DNA from: Melastoma dodecandrum
Taxonomy: Eukaryota > Streptophyta > Magnoliopsida > Myrtales > Melastomataceae
Length of the DNA: 64,000 nucleotides
Reading direction: 5' to 3'
Assembly (NCBI GenBank): GCA_029817715.1
Contig: JARUPY010000495.1
Span: forward strand, 124,001 to 188,000
Position numbers and translations under genes: made by a program. Positions 47,638-58,869 of this stretch are shown here, in pieces (the stretch's first letter is position 1; each line of letters begins with the position of its first letter). The notes under the pieces are model-generated. The model saw only the letters and a program-made list of their open reading frames with translations. It did no database searches and was not told where the DNA came from.

Positions 47638-48500
47638 GTACTTGAGGTTGGCGGAAACTGACTTAAGAAAAAAATTAGAATAATCTTCTGAAGTTCGTAT
47701 AGTGCGTTCAAATTAATATCAGAGCCGCTTAGAAATAAACATTGTCTTTTTTACGAGCATCTAATCGCAACCAGACAAAAAAATTGTTTAAAGCAAAAAA
47801 GTAAGAATTTTTTATTTCGGATAAAATATCACATATTATTCATACCAAGGCGTTTGATAAAAATATGGTCCTAGAAACGAATTTCCGAGGGATAACTAAG
47901 AAAATATTTCACTTATTGCAAAAATATCTTTCCAAAAATATTATATTTAAATACTATATTATCTTTTAAACATTACACCTAAATGATATCATTACGACAT
48001 CACACAAGAATTACCATGCCCAAGGATTCGATGTCTTAATCTTCTCCGCACAAAACACGACTAAATATTAAATATTAAAAATCCAAACCCAACATAGAAA
48101 CGTAAAATAAAAACCTGAAAAATATGAGCCAAGGTTTCAACTGTTGGGGGTTACGTGTGAAATGATTGGATATGAAGGAGAAGGTGCGAGAGTAAGTTTT
48201 GTATTGTCGACGACCTCCTATAGGATAGCTGAAACCTTCTGAAGAGCAGATGTACTTACAAGGGTTAAATATTTAAATTTTTTGCTACGAAATTCTCTTT
48301 CTTGATTCTTTTTTTACTCTCTTACATGAAATGCTTACACGCTCCTTTTATAATAAGGGAGGAGTAGGAAATTCAAATGAAAATAGAAAATGTTACTTAA
48401 ATGACATAGATTTAATGATCTATTTAATCTTCCTAAAAAAACTCCATTTATTCGGCGCTTTTAATGCTCCACCAAGATGCTTTTAATGCTCTCAAATCAC
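47638..48500. repeat. Junction repeat, B form, unit 4
   Basis: B-form copy. It lacks a ~65 bp internal stretch (around 47820) and a shorter one near 48062 that the other B forms have. Confidence 0.8.
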
Positions 48501-49161
48501 AAATTACTTTCAACGTTAACACGTTTATTAAAATAATAGAAATTCGTAAAAATTATTTTAAAATATTAAATAATAATTATAAAAAGAATCTACATAAATT
48601 ACTACTATTATTATTATATCATTATATATATAATTTTATTGACATTTTTCGAAAGCCAAATTTCTCGTTGCTCTCTTATCGCGTCCTGAAACCAGCATCC
48701 TGAAACCACTATTAACTTTACTACATTCGACCGCTTATCCATCAAGGTAGATTCCACTAAAAGGATCTGTTGTAGCCGTCGTTCGACCGTCGTGAAGCAC
48801 CTCGCAGTCGTTCTTAAGTCCTTTTTGTTGTTTTTTCCGTTCGCGCCATATCTGTAAGTTTTGACCTGTAATTTAATACTGTTTGATTCAATTCAACTAT
48901 TGTATTTACCTTTCAATTTACATTCATTTACTTTATGGCAACCACACAAATCACTGTAAAATTATATAGGTATTGCGGAGAACACAATTCCGCGCTAACA
49001 GCCATTATATCCGTATTCTCGAGCACGGCTGTGGGACACGAAAAACGAGAAGTACATGGAAAACAAAAACATAAAGGAGGATGCTTAGTTGGGATAAGAG
49101 AACATAGTAGACCCATTTCAAGGCCATCATACAGTCGGAACTTTTTGTAGGGCAAAGGGGA

Positions 49162-50300
49162 TCATCCATGCTCACTAGGGTTGATCTCATCCGCGTCGAG
49201 CTTAAGGAGATTTAACTTGCTTTTCCCATCGAGTTTGTGACGGAAGACATGTCGAAGATAATCGACGTGGCTCATAGTCTTATAACGGGCGCGGCTCTTT
49301 TTTGCAAGATCCGGCAGAGGTCCAACAATCCCCTCCAGTTTTACGTTATGGAAGGCAGCTATAGAGAGTCGTTCCTTTTCTGAATTGACCACTGCCCTGT
49401 GCTCTATACTTCTGTACTCTCCATTGGTCATTATCTGCATCCAATATATAATATGTTAGAGCCGTGCACCGAAAATCTTTGATGTCTTGTACTAATGCAA
49501 AATCAGACCTCAATCATATCTCCGATGTTCACGATCAATGCTCCTGGGACAGGTTTTATGGGTAACCATTTCCCCTCTTTCATCATTTGGAGACCGTCGA
49601 CATCACCTGTTTGTAATACTATCGTTAACCCGCCGGCGTCAGAATGGCCGGTAACCATGTTTGCCTCTGGACAGGGAGGATAATAATTCATCTTTATTCC
49701 TTGTGTTCCTCCTTCAAACTGGTTCACAAACATGTCGGGATCGACTCCTAAGTTCTTGGTCATAACTCTGAGGAGGGAGAGTTTGACTCTCATGAGCTCG
49801 GACGAATACTTCTCTAACGTGGCCCTGAACCGGGAAACATGTACTGAACATGAGATCAACCGCTTCATAATTAATCTAATTAGGAAAATTGTCCAACTTC
49901 ATTTTGTGTTTCAGTAATGTTACCTGAAAGATGCGGGGCGCTTTGGCCAGAACTTGAAGTTCCGCATCGAAGGAGGCTGCACTAAGAGGGCGAGCACATC
50001 TGACCAGTCCAGTTTCTGCTCCTCCGATACAACAAAAACAGGGCCATACCCATCCAAACCATTTACTGGCTTCTCATAGGCCATCTTCTCGGGCAAGGGC
50101 AGTTTGAAGAACTCCTCCATGTCGATCTTCATATCCTGAAGGACGTCCTCCAGGATACCATGATTTATCAGCTGCATAAGCCATCCCAGGAGGGGATCTA
50201 CCATCAGCTGGTTATCACAACATCCATAAAGTAATTTTACCGCTGCTGCTGCATTTTACCTGAAAGAAACCCCAATCTCTGCATGCAGAGTGTAGCCTCT
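49162..50300 (-). pseudogene. SRG1-like dioxygenase, unit 4, 5'-truncated
   Basis: Exon 4 is 49162-49434, exon 3 49509-49824 and exon 2 49924-50171; exon 1 keeps only its last ~41 nt (50260-50300, RLHSACRDWGFFQ). Promoter, ATG and the first ~73 codons are gone, replaced by unrelated DNA. Exon 3 has an in-frame 9-nt deletion removing LAS just before HSD. Exon 2 has DGYGPVF where the others have DGYGHVF. The RLS motif is retained. Confidence 0.92.
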
Positions 50301-51505
50301 TCAGCCATCCTCGAACCAGAGGAGCTTGAAGCGGTGAGAATATCTGGGAGCTCCAAAGATGGGCCAAACGACAATGAAGAGATGCCTCGAAAAAGATGAA
50401 GTTCGAACTCATTAGGAATATTTCCTATTACCATTGAAAACTGTGCTCTAACAGCGTGGCAATATCTCCCCCGAGATGAATGCCTCAGGTAACCACGACT
50501 GTCTTCTTGGTGCATACCCAAATCACGGAGACCTCTGTCCTCCCATATCGGGACACATGAACAACCCCGACGTCCTCAAATCCCGGCGCCACGACCCCCC
50601 GTTCCCGCCTCACCTGGGTCACAACAATACCAAGGCTTCACAAATCAGGCCTTCAGAGACTCTTTCTCCGGCGATATCTCAACGACCATGGCTCCTCGAA
50701 GCAGTTTCCCTTTTGCTCTTTGATCGATGGCGACTTCGGACAACGTGCTGCCGATACCCAGATCCGAACGCTCAAGGCAGGTCTTGGTCATGGTTTATTA
50801 TTATTATTATTTCAATTATCACGATTTTTTTTTTCAAGTTTTAATTGGCTGTATGACTTGAATGTCCATAAGATATGTTCAGACGTATGATCCCCCTTCG
50901 TGAATTTTATTTGAATGCCTAGCCTTGATTTTGACGGTAATTGTTGATTTGTTCGTAGATTTAATAATCGACTGTTGGAATTTTAATAACGTTAATATAT
51001 CCTGCTCGTGAACCTGTTCGTTGTTCCAATATTATTATGCCCATAATTTTAATTTTCTCGCTGTCGAATTTCCAAAGTCTACTGAAATTTATTTATCATT
51101 CTGCCGGTTTCCTAAACGCTCTTGAGAATATGACCTTATTAGTGTTTTATATTTTCTTTGGATGATTTGACGCTCTCCCTCTGTACATATAATGACATCT
51201 ATTTTCACTGTGTTACATGAAAACACGGCCGAGTTACGCGGATGGATCAGAAATGACCAAGGTTCAAGTTTACTATTGTACGATTTCTTAACGGCGTGCG
51301 TATCAAACCACGTCAAAGGATCGAAATCAACGGGCTAAGAAAAGCTCCATTTAATTCAATAATTTTAAACGGTAAGTCATGCCTTACTGTTTTAGTTAGA
51401 TTAAATTTGCGTCAATTTAACCGTTACTAAAGGCTTTGCACATTCTCATTTCCTTTGTTTTGCATGTAAAATAACGAGGAATTCATTATCAAGGGACATC
51501 CATTT
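50301..51505. other. Unique sequence beyond the array
   Basis: No similarity to the units. ORFs of 122 codons (50476-50844, +) and 94 codons (50237-50521, -) are not recognisable. The rest is AT-rich. The words ATC-A-ATCAACGGGC recur at ~51325, 51525 and 51580. Confidence 0.45.
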
Positions 51506-51509
51506 TTCG

Positions 51510-51605
51510 ACATCACTGAAGATCAATATCAACGGGCCACACAACGCCCCGTTATCTTCCGACATCCCAGAAGATCGACATCAACGGGCCACACAACGCC
51601 CCACA
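51510..51605. repeat. Short direct repeat
   Basis: Two copies of ~50 bp sharing GAAGATC-A-ATCAACGGGCC and ACACAACGCCCC, separated by CGTTATCTTCCG. Confidence 0.75.
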
Positions 51606-51759
51606 AAACGAATTTCGAAGACTGGAGGCACGCGAGGAAACCCATGGTGGAAGCACATCTCGAAAGCGGCCTCAACTGACAAGCCCGACCGATTTAAAGC
51701 CATCCCGGCCTACATGAGGGAGGTATCGGCCTACCGTTTTTCTTTATTTCCACATGCAA

Positions 51760-52470
51760 CGGGTCGTGGGCCCAAGTCCATAGGCCCACAGTCACCATCC
51801 TTCCCCGCTCCCTTTGATCTCAATATTTGTCTGTGCTTGTCCGCATGCCTTCGGCCCGTAGGTTTATCGTCGCATCCTATTTGCTAAACACACATGAGTT
51901 CGGGCCCAAAATGCTCGAATCGGGTCCAACGCCTGTAAAACATTGACATGAGTCCGGAGTCATGCTCGGATCAGGTCCAACACCCGTTAACCAAAAGCAA
52001 ATCTTTTGGAGTAAACGCCACCTCCTTTTTCGCATGTTAGAATGTAAGAGTTAGTAAATAGGAATCCCCGAATCCTACTCTGGTTTTTCGACTTAAACCA
52101 AGCTTTTAAAATTAAGTCGGTGGCGACTCCGTATAGTTTACCTAGGTTAAACAATAACCTTTTTACGGAACTATTTTGGATGAGGAACTGACGACACGAG
52201 CCACTCCCGATTTCTCCCGAAAGTTCCTTATTCGGATCATGCTCCGCCTTTCGCCCGCCGCCTCTTAGGAAAACAGAGACGGTCGGCGAGGGCCCGAGCA
52301 TGCCCAGTTAGGATCCCAGGGAGGGATCACCCATTTCCCTTCCGTAGCGTCCGACGCTCGAGTCGTGGACGTCGACTGGTTGAGCCTTGGGGAGAGGGCC
52401 TGGATCCTCGGGTCGTTCGAACCGCCACGCGCGTGCTAGGCCGGAAGGCGCGCGTACAAAGAGTAATGGC
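51760..52470. mobile_element. Possible LTR-retrotransposon-derived sequence (Tat/Ogre-like)
   Basis: It contains CGACTTAAACC, AAAATTAAGTCGGTGGCGACT and CCGTATAG, a phrase typical of the LTR/leader border in Tat/Ogre-type plant elements, plus two diverged copies of TCGG-TC-GGTCCAAC-CC (51915-51990). No coding domain is visible, so the call rests on recollection of such leaders. Confidence 0.3.
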
Positions 52471-52844
52471 CATCTCGTATTAGATTTTCGCCATTTTCTA
52501 GGCTCGAATACAACATTGTCTCCGTTAAAGTGTGTTGTTCCGACTGTTGCCGGCTTCCCACTTACAACATTGTCTCCGACTCTTTTCCTCTTCTTACTTT
52601 TGTCATTTATGTTGTCTTTTCCACTTTGGACGGACTATTCCGCTTAAATCTTAAATACGTTGCAAATCATCATGTTGATGCCAATATTTTGTCTAACTAT
52701 ACTAAAAAGATTATATTCCTGGGTTCGTTACATGACAGCAAAATTTATGTAACAAATTGCCAACACCTGTACTCAAATACAAACCAACCTATTCACAAGG
52801 TAAATTGTCATCTTAGGCTTCACGGGTGGTCGAAAGCACCGAGA

Positions 52845-53245
52845 ATGAGTGCTGCATTGACGAAGGTCGTCGTCGCTTCAGTGACAGGTGGAGCATCGAG
52901 GATGGGTGTTGCATTGACGAAGGTCGTTGTCGCTCCAGTTACAGGTGGAGCATCGAGGATGGGTGCTGCATGGACGAAGGTCGTCGTCGCTCCAGTGTCA
53001 GGTCGAGCGTCGAGGATGGGTGCCGCATGGACGAAGGTGGTCCTTGCTCCAATGACAGGTGGATCGTCAAGGATGGGTGTTGCATGGACGAAGGTCGTCG
53101 TCGCTCCAATGACAGAAGAAGCATCGTGAATGAGTGTTGCATCGATGAAGGTCGTCGTCGCTCCAATGATAGGTGGAGCGTCGAGGATGGGTGCTATATT
53201 GACGAAGGTCGTTGTCCCTTTGATGGAGGATGGAGCGTTAGGGAA
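52845..53245. repeat. 57-bp minisatellite (~7 copies)
   Basis: The word GACGAAGGTCGTCGTCGCTCC recurs with a spacing of exactly 57 bp (52861, 52918, 52975, 53032, 53089, 53146, 53203). Because 57 is 19 codons, reading frames stay open on both strands: 52530-53129 (+), 52826-53278 (+) and 52939-53166 (-). No known protein repeat is recognised. Confidence 0.9.
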
Positions 53246-53769
53246 GGAAGTGTCGATAAAGATAGTCGAGGCACTTAGGATCGAACTATGATTGAAGCTT
53301 GCAATCGTGGAACACAGTCGATGCAGGTATTAGACATAAGTTGCTTGTAATTTGGCACGTATAATTTATAGGTGTACGGTTAATGGTGGTTACACGTAGT
53401 TAGGACATATAAATAAGGTTTATCAACGTGGAATAAGAGTACAAACATTCATTTTCACCCTTAGAGAGGGCATCTGGTTGTCACCCTGCTTTGACACTTA
53501 GATTCTGATGGTTTCTCCGATGAAGGATGTAAGTGTCACTTGTGTTGGCTCCAGAAGTGACCGCTGTTAGCGCAAAAATCTCACTGTTAGTATATAGACC
53601 GGAAATGGCGTACAAATTATAGCATTAAAAATATGAGCGGGTTCAATCTCTAGTCACGGACGAAGCACGTGAGTCTCCTGATTCTATACTTCCAAGTTAT
53701 CCGAAATGTGGAAAGGCTAATCCTCTGGCAAATATCCGCTGGAGATTCAGGGAGATATGTTGATGAAGA

Positions 53770-54120
53770 TGCTTGGGCTGTAGATGCTTGATCCGAAGAG
53801 TCTTCAGGAGTGGCGAAGATCACTAGGGCTGTAGAAGCTTGATCTGACGAGTCTTCAGGAGTGGGAAGATCACCAGGGATGTAGAAGCTTAATCTGACGA
53901 GTCTTCAGGAGTGGGAAGATCAACAGGGTTGTAGAATATTGATCTGACGAGTCTTCAGGAGTGGGCGAAGAACACCAGGGCTGTTGTAGAAGCTTGATCT
54001 GGAGTCTTCTGAAGATGGGCGTAAAACACCAGTGCTGTTGTAGAAGCTTGATCTAGCAACACTTCAGTTGCTTGGTGCAGTCGTCGGGGCCTGTGGGCTT
54101 GATCTAACAGAACTTCGGGG
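53770..54120. repeat. ~51-bp minisatellite (~6 copies)
   Basis: GTCTTCAGGAGTGG-GAAGATC, AGGGCTGTAGAAGCTTGATC and TGACGA repeats with starts at 53800, 53851, 53901, 53951 and ~54004, the last copies more diverged. Confidence 0.85.
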
Positions 54121-54169
54121 AGGTGTTGTTGTCGACAGAGGCGTTCCACCGCGAGAATATCGTCGTCTC

Positions 54170-54300
54170 GCTATGGAGCCTTCGGAGATAAACCCGCAAG
54201 AGGAACCTTCAGAGATAAACCCTATGGGGCCTTCGGAGATAAACCCACAAGAGGGGTTTCAGAGATAAACCCGCAAGAGGGGGGCCTTCAGAGATATACC
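54170..54300. repeat. ~28-bp tandem repeat
   Basis: About five copies of CCTTCGGAGATAAACCC followed by GCAAGAGG or TATGGGG. On the plus strand one frame reads EPSEINPQ repeatedly, within a 66-codon ORF (54068-54268). Confidence 0.8.
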
Positions 54301-54309
54301 AGCGATGGG

Positions 54310-55505
54310 GGCTTCGCCGCACCACGCGCAGAGGGCCTTCGGAGAACCTGCTAGAGGGGCCTTCGCCCCACCGCACCACCCGCTAAGGGGTCTTCAAAAT
54401 AACTAGAATCTCTTTATAACCCAATAGGGTTTAAGAGAATAAGATAGAATAGAGAATTTTTTCCGTGAGAGATGTCTTCAAAAGGCATGAGGGAGGTCCC
54501 ATTTATAGGTGTAGAGGGACAATTAGAAACAACCTAAAATGTCTCTTTCTCTATATGGAAGTTAAATAAATTATAAAAACTTCCAAATGGACCGGACTAT
54601 TAGATGAACTAGGAATTGGGCTTGAATAACCAAATATTGAGCCTATAATGTAACTTGGGCTTGTATAAAATTTTAATGTTTACAACTGCTAAGACAACCA
54701 GCTCCAATCACATCAAAAATCTTACCGAACAATTGGTACACGGAGGGTCTTTTAAATGTATGTGGTCGTCGTTAAAAGAAAAAGAAATGAAGATAAAGAA
54801 TGACACCCTGAGCAGGAATACGACCTACGGATGTCGTTGACGATGCCTTTGAGAACGTGAGATCGCAAGAACGCAAGAAAGCTGAAGATAAAAGACTATA
54901 TTTGTTTGTCTTTATTGATGTATGTGTGTGTTTTCCTGTGTCTAAATGAACCCCATTTACATTAGGCTAGTCCTATGTAAATAAATAAACAAAATAAATG
55001 TAAATATTTGGTAGCCATGTCACTACTATTTGTAGAATATCTCCTTTCCATTTAAGTACTCCTGGTAACTTCTTTTATTATGCAACTCAAAATTAAAATA
55101 TTGTCTTTCCAATTAAAGATTTCGAAACCATATATTTTTATTATGGAAGCTAATAATTGTCTGCAACAATGTTACGCTGTAAAGGGTTAATTGTCAAATC
55201 AAATATTTTTAAATTATGATTTGACTTCAATAATTGTTCTGATAAAATTGTCTTAGGCCAATTATATGTGTGGTATTTTAAATATTTCATTTTGAATGAA
55301 ATAAATTAACTAAGGGAAGTTACCATTTGAGAACTTTCCATCTCTATTGTAGCGACCATGGAGGAGGTCTCCGCTCATATTGGTTTGATCCGCTGAAATT
55401 TGAAAATAAATTAATAGGATTGCCAAATGAATCTAGACAATCCCTTAATGTTTTCTTCCATAGATCACAACCTTGGTTACACGATCAATACATCTTCTAG
55501 AATCT
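54310..55505. other. Intergenic sequence
   Basis: No recognised gene. A 61-codon ORF (54655-54840, +) looks incidental. The second half is strongly AT-rich. Confidence 0.45.
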
Positions 55506-55514
55506 GTGTGATCT

Positions 55515-55973
55515 AGACCCGCTCGATGGGCGGGTTTGGGTAGTTTCGCTCTGGGTTTATTCGGGCCAAACATTTTTATTCATTGTGCAAATTGGCCCAG
55601 GCTCTAATGCGGGTCGGGTTTATCGGGTTTAAAATTTTTTACCCATGACCAGACCCGGCCCAAAAGCCCGATAAAATATAATAGAAAATAAAACATAATA
55701 AAAAAAGAAGTTAAGTCCATATAAATACTCTTTAAATATATAAGTAAAAGCCGAAATCCAAATTAAAAATAAACAACTCTAGTTATTATTTTGACCGGGT
55801 CGGGCGAGCCGGGTAATGTTATTATTTTATTTGCCCAAACTCGGCCTAAAATTTAATCGGTCCTAAAAATTATGGTCAAACTCAGCTCATCCGAAATTAT
55901 ATTGTCCAAATCCACTCAAATGCCGGGCGGGTCGGTCGGGCCAATTGGGGACCCAAGCCCATGAGCAGGTCTA
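55515..55973. mobile_element. hAT-like MITE with target-site duplication
   Basis: The ends are inverted repeats: AGACCCGCTCGATGGGC on the left, and on the right the complement of TAGACCTGCTCATGGGC. Both flanks carry GTGTGATCT (55506-55514 and 55974-55982), giving a target duplication of 8-9 bp, as for hAT elements; the exact edge is ambiguous by 1-3 bp because CTAG is shared. The interior is AT-rich with GGGTCGGGC-type subterminal words, is ~460 bp long and has no ORF. Confidence 0.8.
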
Positions 55974-55982
55974 GTGTGATCT

Positions 55983-56937
55983 ATATGAAGCTCACAGACC
56001 ATGTGATTTGTGATTTGGCAGAGAACGAAAGATGTTAAGTGATCATCTAGTTCTTACCACTTGCTGCTGCGTGTGAGTGTGCCAAGGACTGTGTGTTGTT
56101 ACCTTGGTGCGTTTAACGGGCGGTTGACGAATTATCTAAGGGAAGCTAAGTAAATACCTGTTCTGATTGCAGTAACCAGTTGCTAACTCGTCAACAGGAA
56201 GTCGCTCTTGTTATGTCTTTCGCAGGGAAGCCAAGAACCTACGGAGTTTATGCAGTTAGACACGCACTTGTGGGTGCGCGTCAGAAGTCTTGTGCCTGTA
56301 AGGTAGAGCAAGAGTTGGGAACGCCACCTGAGTGGAAAAAGGTCCTCCCGAGCATAGGGTGCTGTGCAGAAGTCTCAACCTTCTCGAGGGGCAGTAGAGC
56401 AGGTTACGTGGGAGCCACCGGAGTTGAAAAATTCACCATAGGCTAAGGGTGTGCAGTGTAGTGAGTAACAGTTGTGGCCATGCATGTCCGAACTGTGTCT
56501 AGGACGGATACCCCGACTTTACTATGTGAGAAGTCAGGTTCCGTTGTGTGAAGAATTTACCCCTTTTTCTATTGAGTTCTAAGGGACTTCTTGTGTGGTT
56601 ATCTCCCTGGTGCTTGTAGACATGTTCTTATTAAGATGAGACAAGTGTTGTGTGGGAATCCTCTGCTGTGCTATTAAATACTGAAGCATTCCTCTGCTAT
56701 TAATCAGAAACAGGCTGCTCCTTGAGGAGATGTTCTATCACTGTAAAGAATCATTTTATGAGGATTTATACTATAACTTCAATGTTGTCTTTGAGAATCC
56801 TTAAGCTTAAGCAACAATATGCGGTGTGAGAATCCTTTGAGCTACAAACTACTGAGCGTGAGCATCCATCTGCTAGAAACGAGACGGTGTCCACTGAGTG
56901 AGGAGCTGATTGTCGCCCTAGAGTGATCTTCAATCTC
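55983..56937. other. Unassigned stretch before integrase remnant
   Basis: No recognised domain. An 88-codon ORF (56180-56446, +) has no family I know. It could be part of the older gypsy element's degraded pol or of a different insertion. Confidence 0.4.
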
Positions 56938-57804
56938 AAAGATGGCACACTTCATTCCATGCCAGAAGACGGACGATGCAACCAACGTAGCAGATTTATA
57001 TTTTCGAGAAGTGCTGAGGTTGAATGGAGTACCCAAGTCGATGTATCATATCATGACGTGAAGTTCTTAAGCTACTTTTGGAAGACGTTGTGGCACAAGT
57101 TGGGAACTAAGTTCGTCTTCAGCACGACGTAGCATCCGTACACCGACGGACAGACATAGGTTGTTAATCGAACCATAGTTGCAATTCTTTAAACCTTGGT
57201 CTCGAAGAACCAGAAGCACTGGGATGTGAAGCTTGTTCATGCTTAGTTCGCCTACAACAGAGCCCCGAGATCAACAACCAAGTGTTCCCCCTTCGAGGTA
57301 CTCTATGGCATCAATCCTATAATTCATGTCGATCTAATGCCTTTACCAAGTGTGAAGACAGTCAACCGAGATGCCGAAGAGCACAATAAGAATATGAGAT
57401 TACTCCATGAGAAGATTCGTGCTTAGATCGAGAAGGCTAATCTTCGATATCAGGAAAGGGCAAATCGCGGGAGAAGAGCGAAAGTCTTTCAGCCAGGAGA
57501 CTTAGTGTGGATTCATCTGCTGAAGGAACGATTCCCCGCAAAGAGGAAGAACAAGCTAATGCCTCGAGCTGAAGGCCCTTTCAAGATCATCGAACGCATC
57601 AACGACAACGCCTACAAGGTGGATCTCCATGAAGAGTATGGAGATTCTGCCACTTTCATTGTGAAGGACCTCATTCCGTTCGAAGACAATGACCCAACGA
57701 GTTTGAGGGCAAACTGGGAGGATGATACAAGGATAGTCGTCGCTTCGCCCACACCTCAGCCTACGTCGCTTACTGGAGGTCTCAACTTGCTGATCATCAA
57801 GTAA
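56938..57804 (+). mobile_element. Ty3/gypsy integrase remnant (older element)
   Basis: It starts abruptly within the integrase core ([26 protein letters not shown]), changes frame at ~57050 and has several stops, then reads through FAYNRAPRSTT, the C-terminal region (PGDLVWIHLLKERFPAKRK, PFKIIERINDNAYKVDL) and FIVKDLIPFEDND. The last 99 codons (57505-57804) are open. Upstream gag, protease and RT are missing. The C-terminal motif set is that of chromovirus-like gypsy elements. Confidence 0.85.
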
Positions 57805-57949
57805 GTGAGGCGACGAGGAGCACCGAGCGACGCGTCTGTCAGGCGACGAAAGACAACAAGGTGACGAGCAGCCCAAAGGACGGTTACCATCTGACGGCTC
57901 GGGTCTGACAACTTGTACCCCAAAGAGTCCTGCCTGCTCCACTACCCTG

Positions 57950-58480
57950 CTCCACTATCTTTTCAGATCTTGTCGGGAAGAAATAATATATTTCCTTTCC
58001 TCATCTTCTGATCCTATCTTTTATTTTATTTCCCTTATCTTTTATTTTGTTTCCTTTATTATCTTTCCTATGGGCAGCCTATTTAAGCCCTTGCATTGTA
58101 AGAGTTGAAGGCAGATTATTCAAACTTTTAAAACCCAGATTAGACTTTTGTCTTTCTATCCGAAGGAGTCGATTCTCTTTCAACCTCGTTATTCATTTGG
58201 TGGATTCCAAGTGCAGATTGAGTAGAGTGAATCAACCGGTGGTGATGTGCCTGTATCCTCCGTGTTGTTCCTCACCCTCGTTCTTGTTCACGGTGGCGTG
58301 TCTGTATCCATGTGACAGGCGAGTTCTATCCGAGTCTTCTTTCACGGTGGTGTATTTGTATCCGTGGAAGTTGATCTCAACCTATCCTTTCATACCCATC
58401 CATTCAGCCATCCCGCCTCATCTTCTACCCTTCCGACCATTCCCACTTCACTCCATTCCGTACCCACAGTGACGTTCTCA
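57950..58480 (+). mobile_element. LTR-like tail of the older gypsy element
   Basis: It follows the integrase C-terminus. It has a T/C-rich stretch, CAGCCTATTTAAGCCC with a TATA-like TATTTAA at 58080, and TTGCATTGTAAGAG, a layout common in plant gypsy LTRs. It also has three imperfect copies of CGGTGG-GTG--T-TGTATCC (58238-58370). Boundaries and a second LTR are not visible. Confidence 0.5.
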
Positions 58481-58739
58481 TCGTTTCAGTATTGGAATAA
58501 TCTATTCCGGTGCCATCCCCGCATCACAAATAATCAATTTCATAGATTCAATTAATTACGAATAGAAAAGTAATTAATAATAGTAATTATTTTGGATTTA
58601 CTAATAACTATTTACATATATTATGAAGTGTTTTGATATATGGCTGCACTGAATAACAAGTAATACCAGGTACATCGAAATGGAGAACTTAAGGCCCAAT
58701 GTCTATTTGGGAAATGAGACTATAAAAGACCCATTCGAC

Positions 58740-58860
58740 AGGAAAATTGGGAAGAACAAATACCCATCAAGCTTTGTAAAGGGCAAACAGAATGAGCATT
58801 GCTCCTTTAGGTTCTCATTTGCGTCGAGCTTAATGAAATCCAATGTGCTTTTCCCATTTT
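58740..58860 (-). pseudogene. Stray dioxygenase exon-4 tail outside the array
   Basis: The minus strand reads GKSTLDFIKLDANENLKEQ, matching the C-terminus of the array dioxygenase (GKSKLNLLKLDADEINPSEQ), and GCGTCGAGCTTAA is identical at DNA level. Similarity stops at 58860. It is more diverged from the array copies than they are from each other, so it is an older relict or a different paralogue. Confidence 0.6.
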
Positions 58861-58869
58861 AGGATAGCC

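Larger units (their letters stand above)
39832..50300. repeat. Tandem unit 4, truncated (10469 bp)
   Basis: Fourth and last copy. Half A is 39832-47637; half B starts at 47638 and stops at 50300 inside dioxygenase exon 1, where similarity to units 1-3 ends abruptly. The LINE remnant, degenerate dioxygenase scrap and B-end exon present in units 1-3 are absent. It is the only unit whose DC1 gene lacks the TAG stop. Confidence 0.95.

Noticed and set aside
1..50300. Biosynthetic gene cluster built around the dioxygenase
   Set aside because: The other genes in the unit are fragments of signalling or regulatory families without catalytic domains, so no multi-enzyme pathway is supported.
52826..53278. 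150-codon Asp/Gly/Cys-rich repeat protein
   Set aside because: Openness is explained by the 57-bp period; no start context, introns or homology can be shown.
53770..54300. CRISPR-like array
   Set aside because: The repeats are directly tandem and diverged, without unique spacers, in a plant genome.
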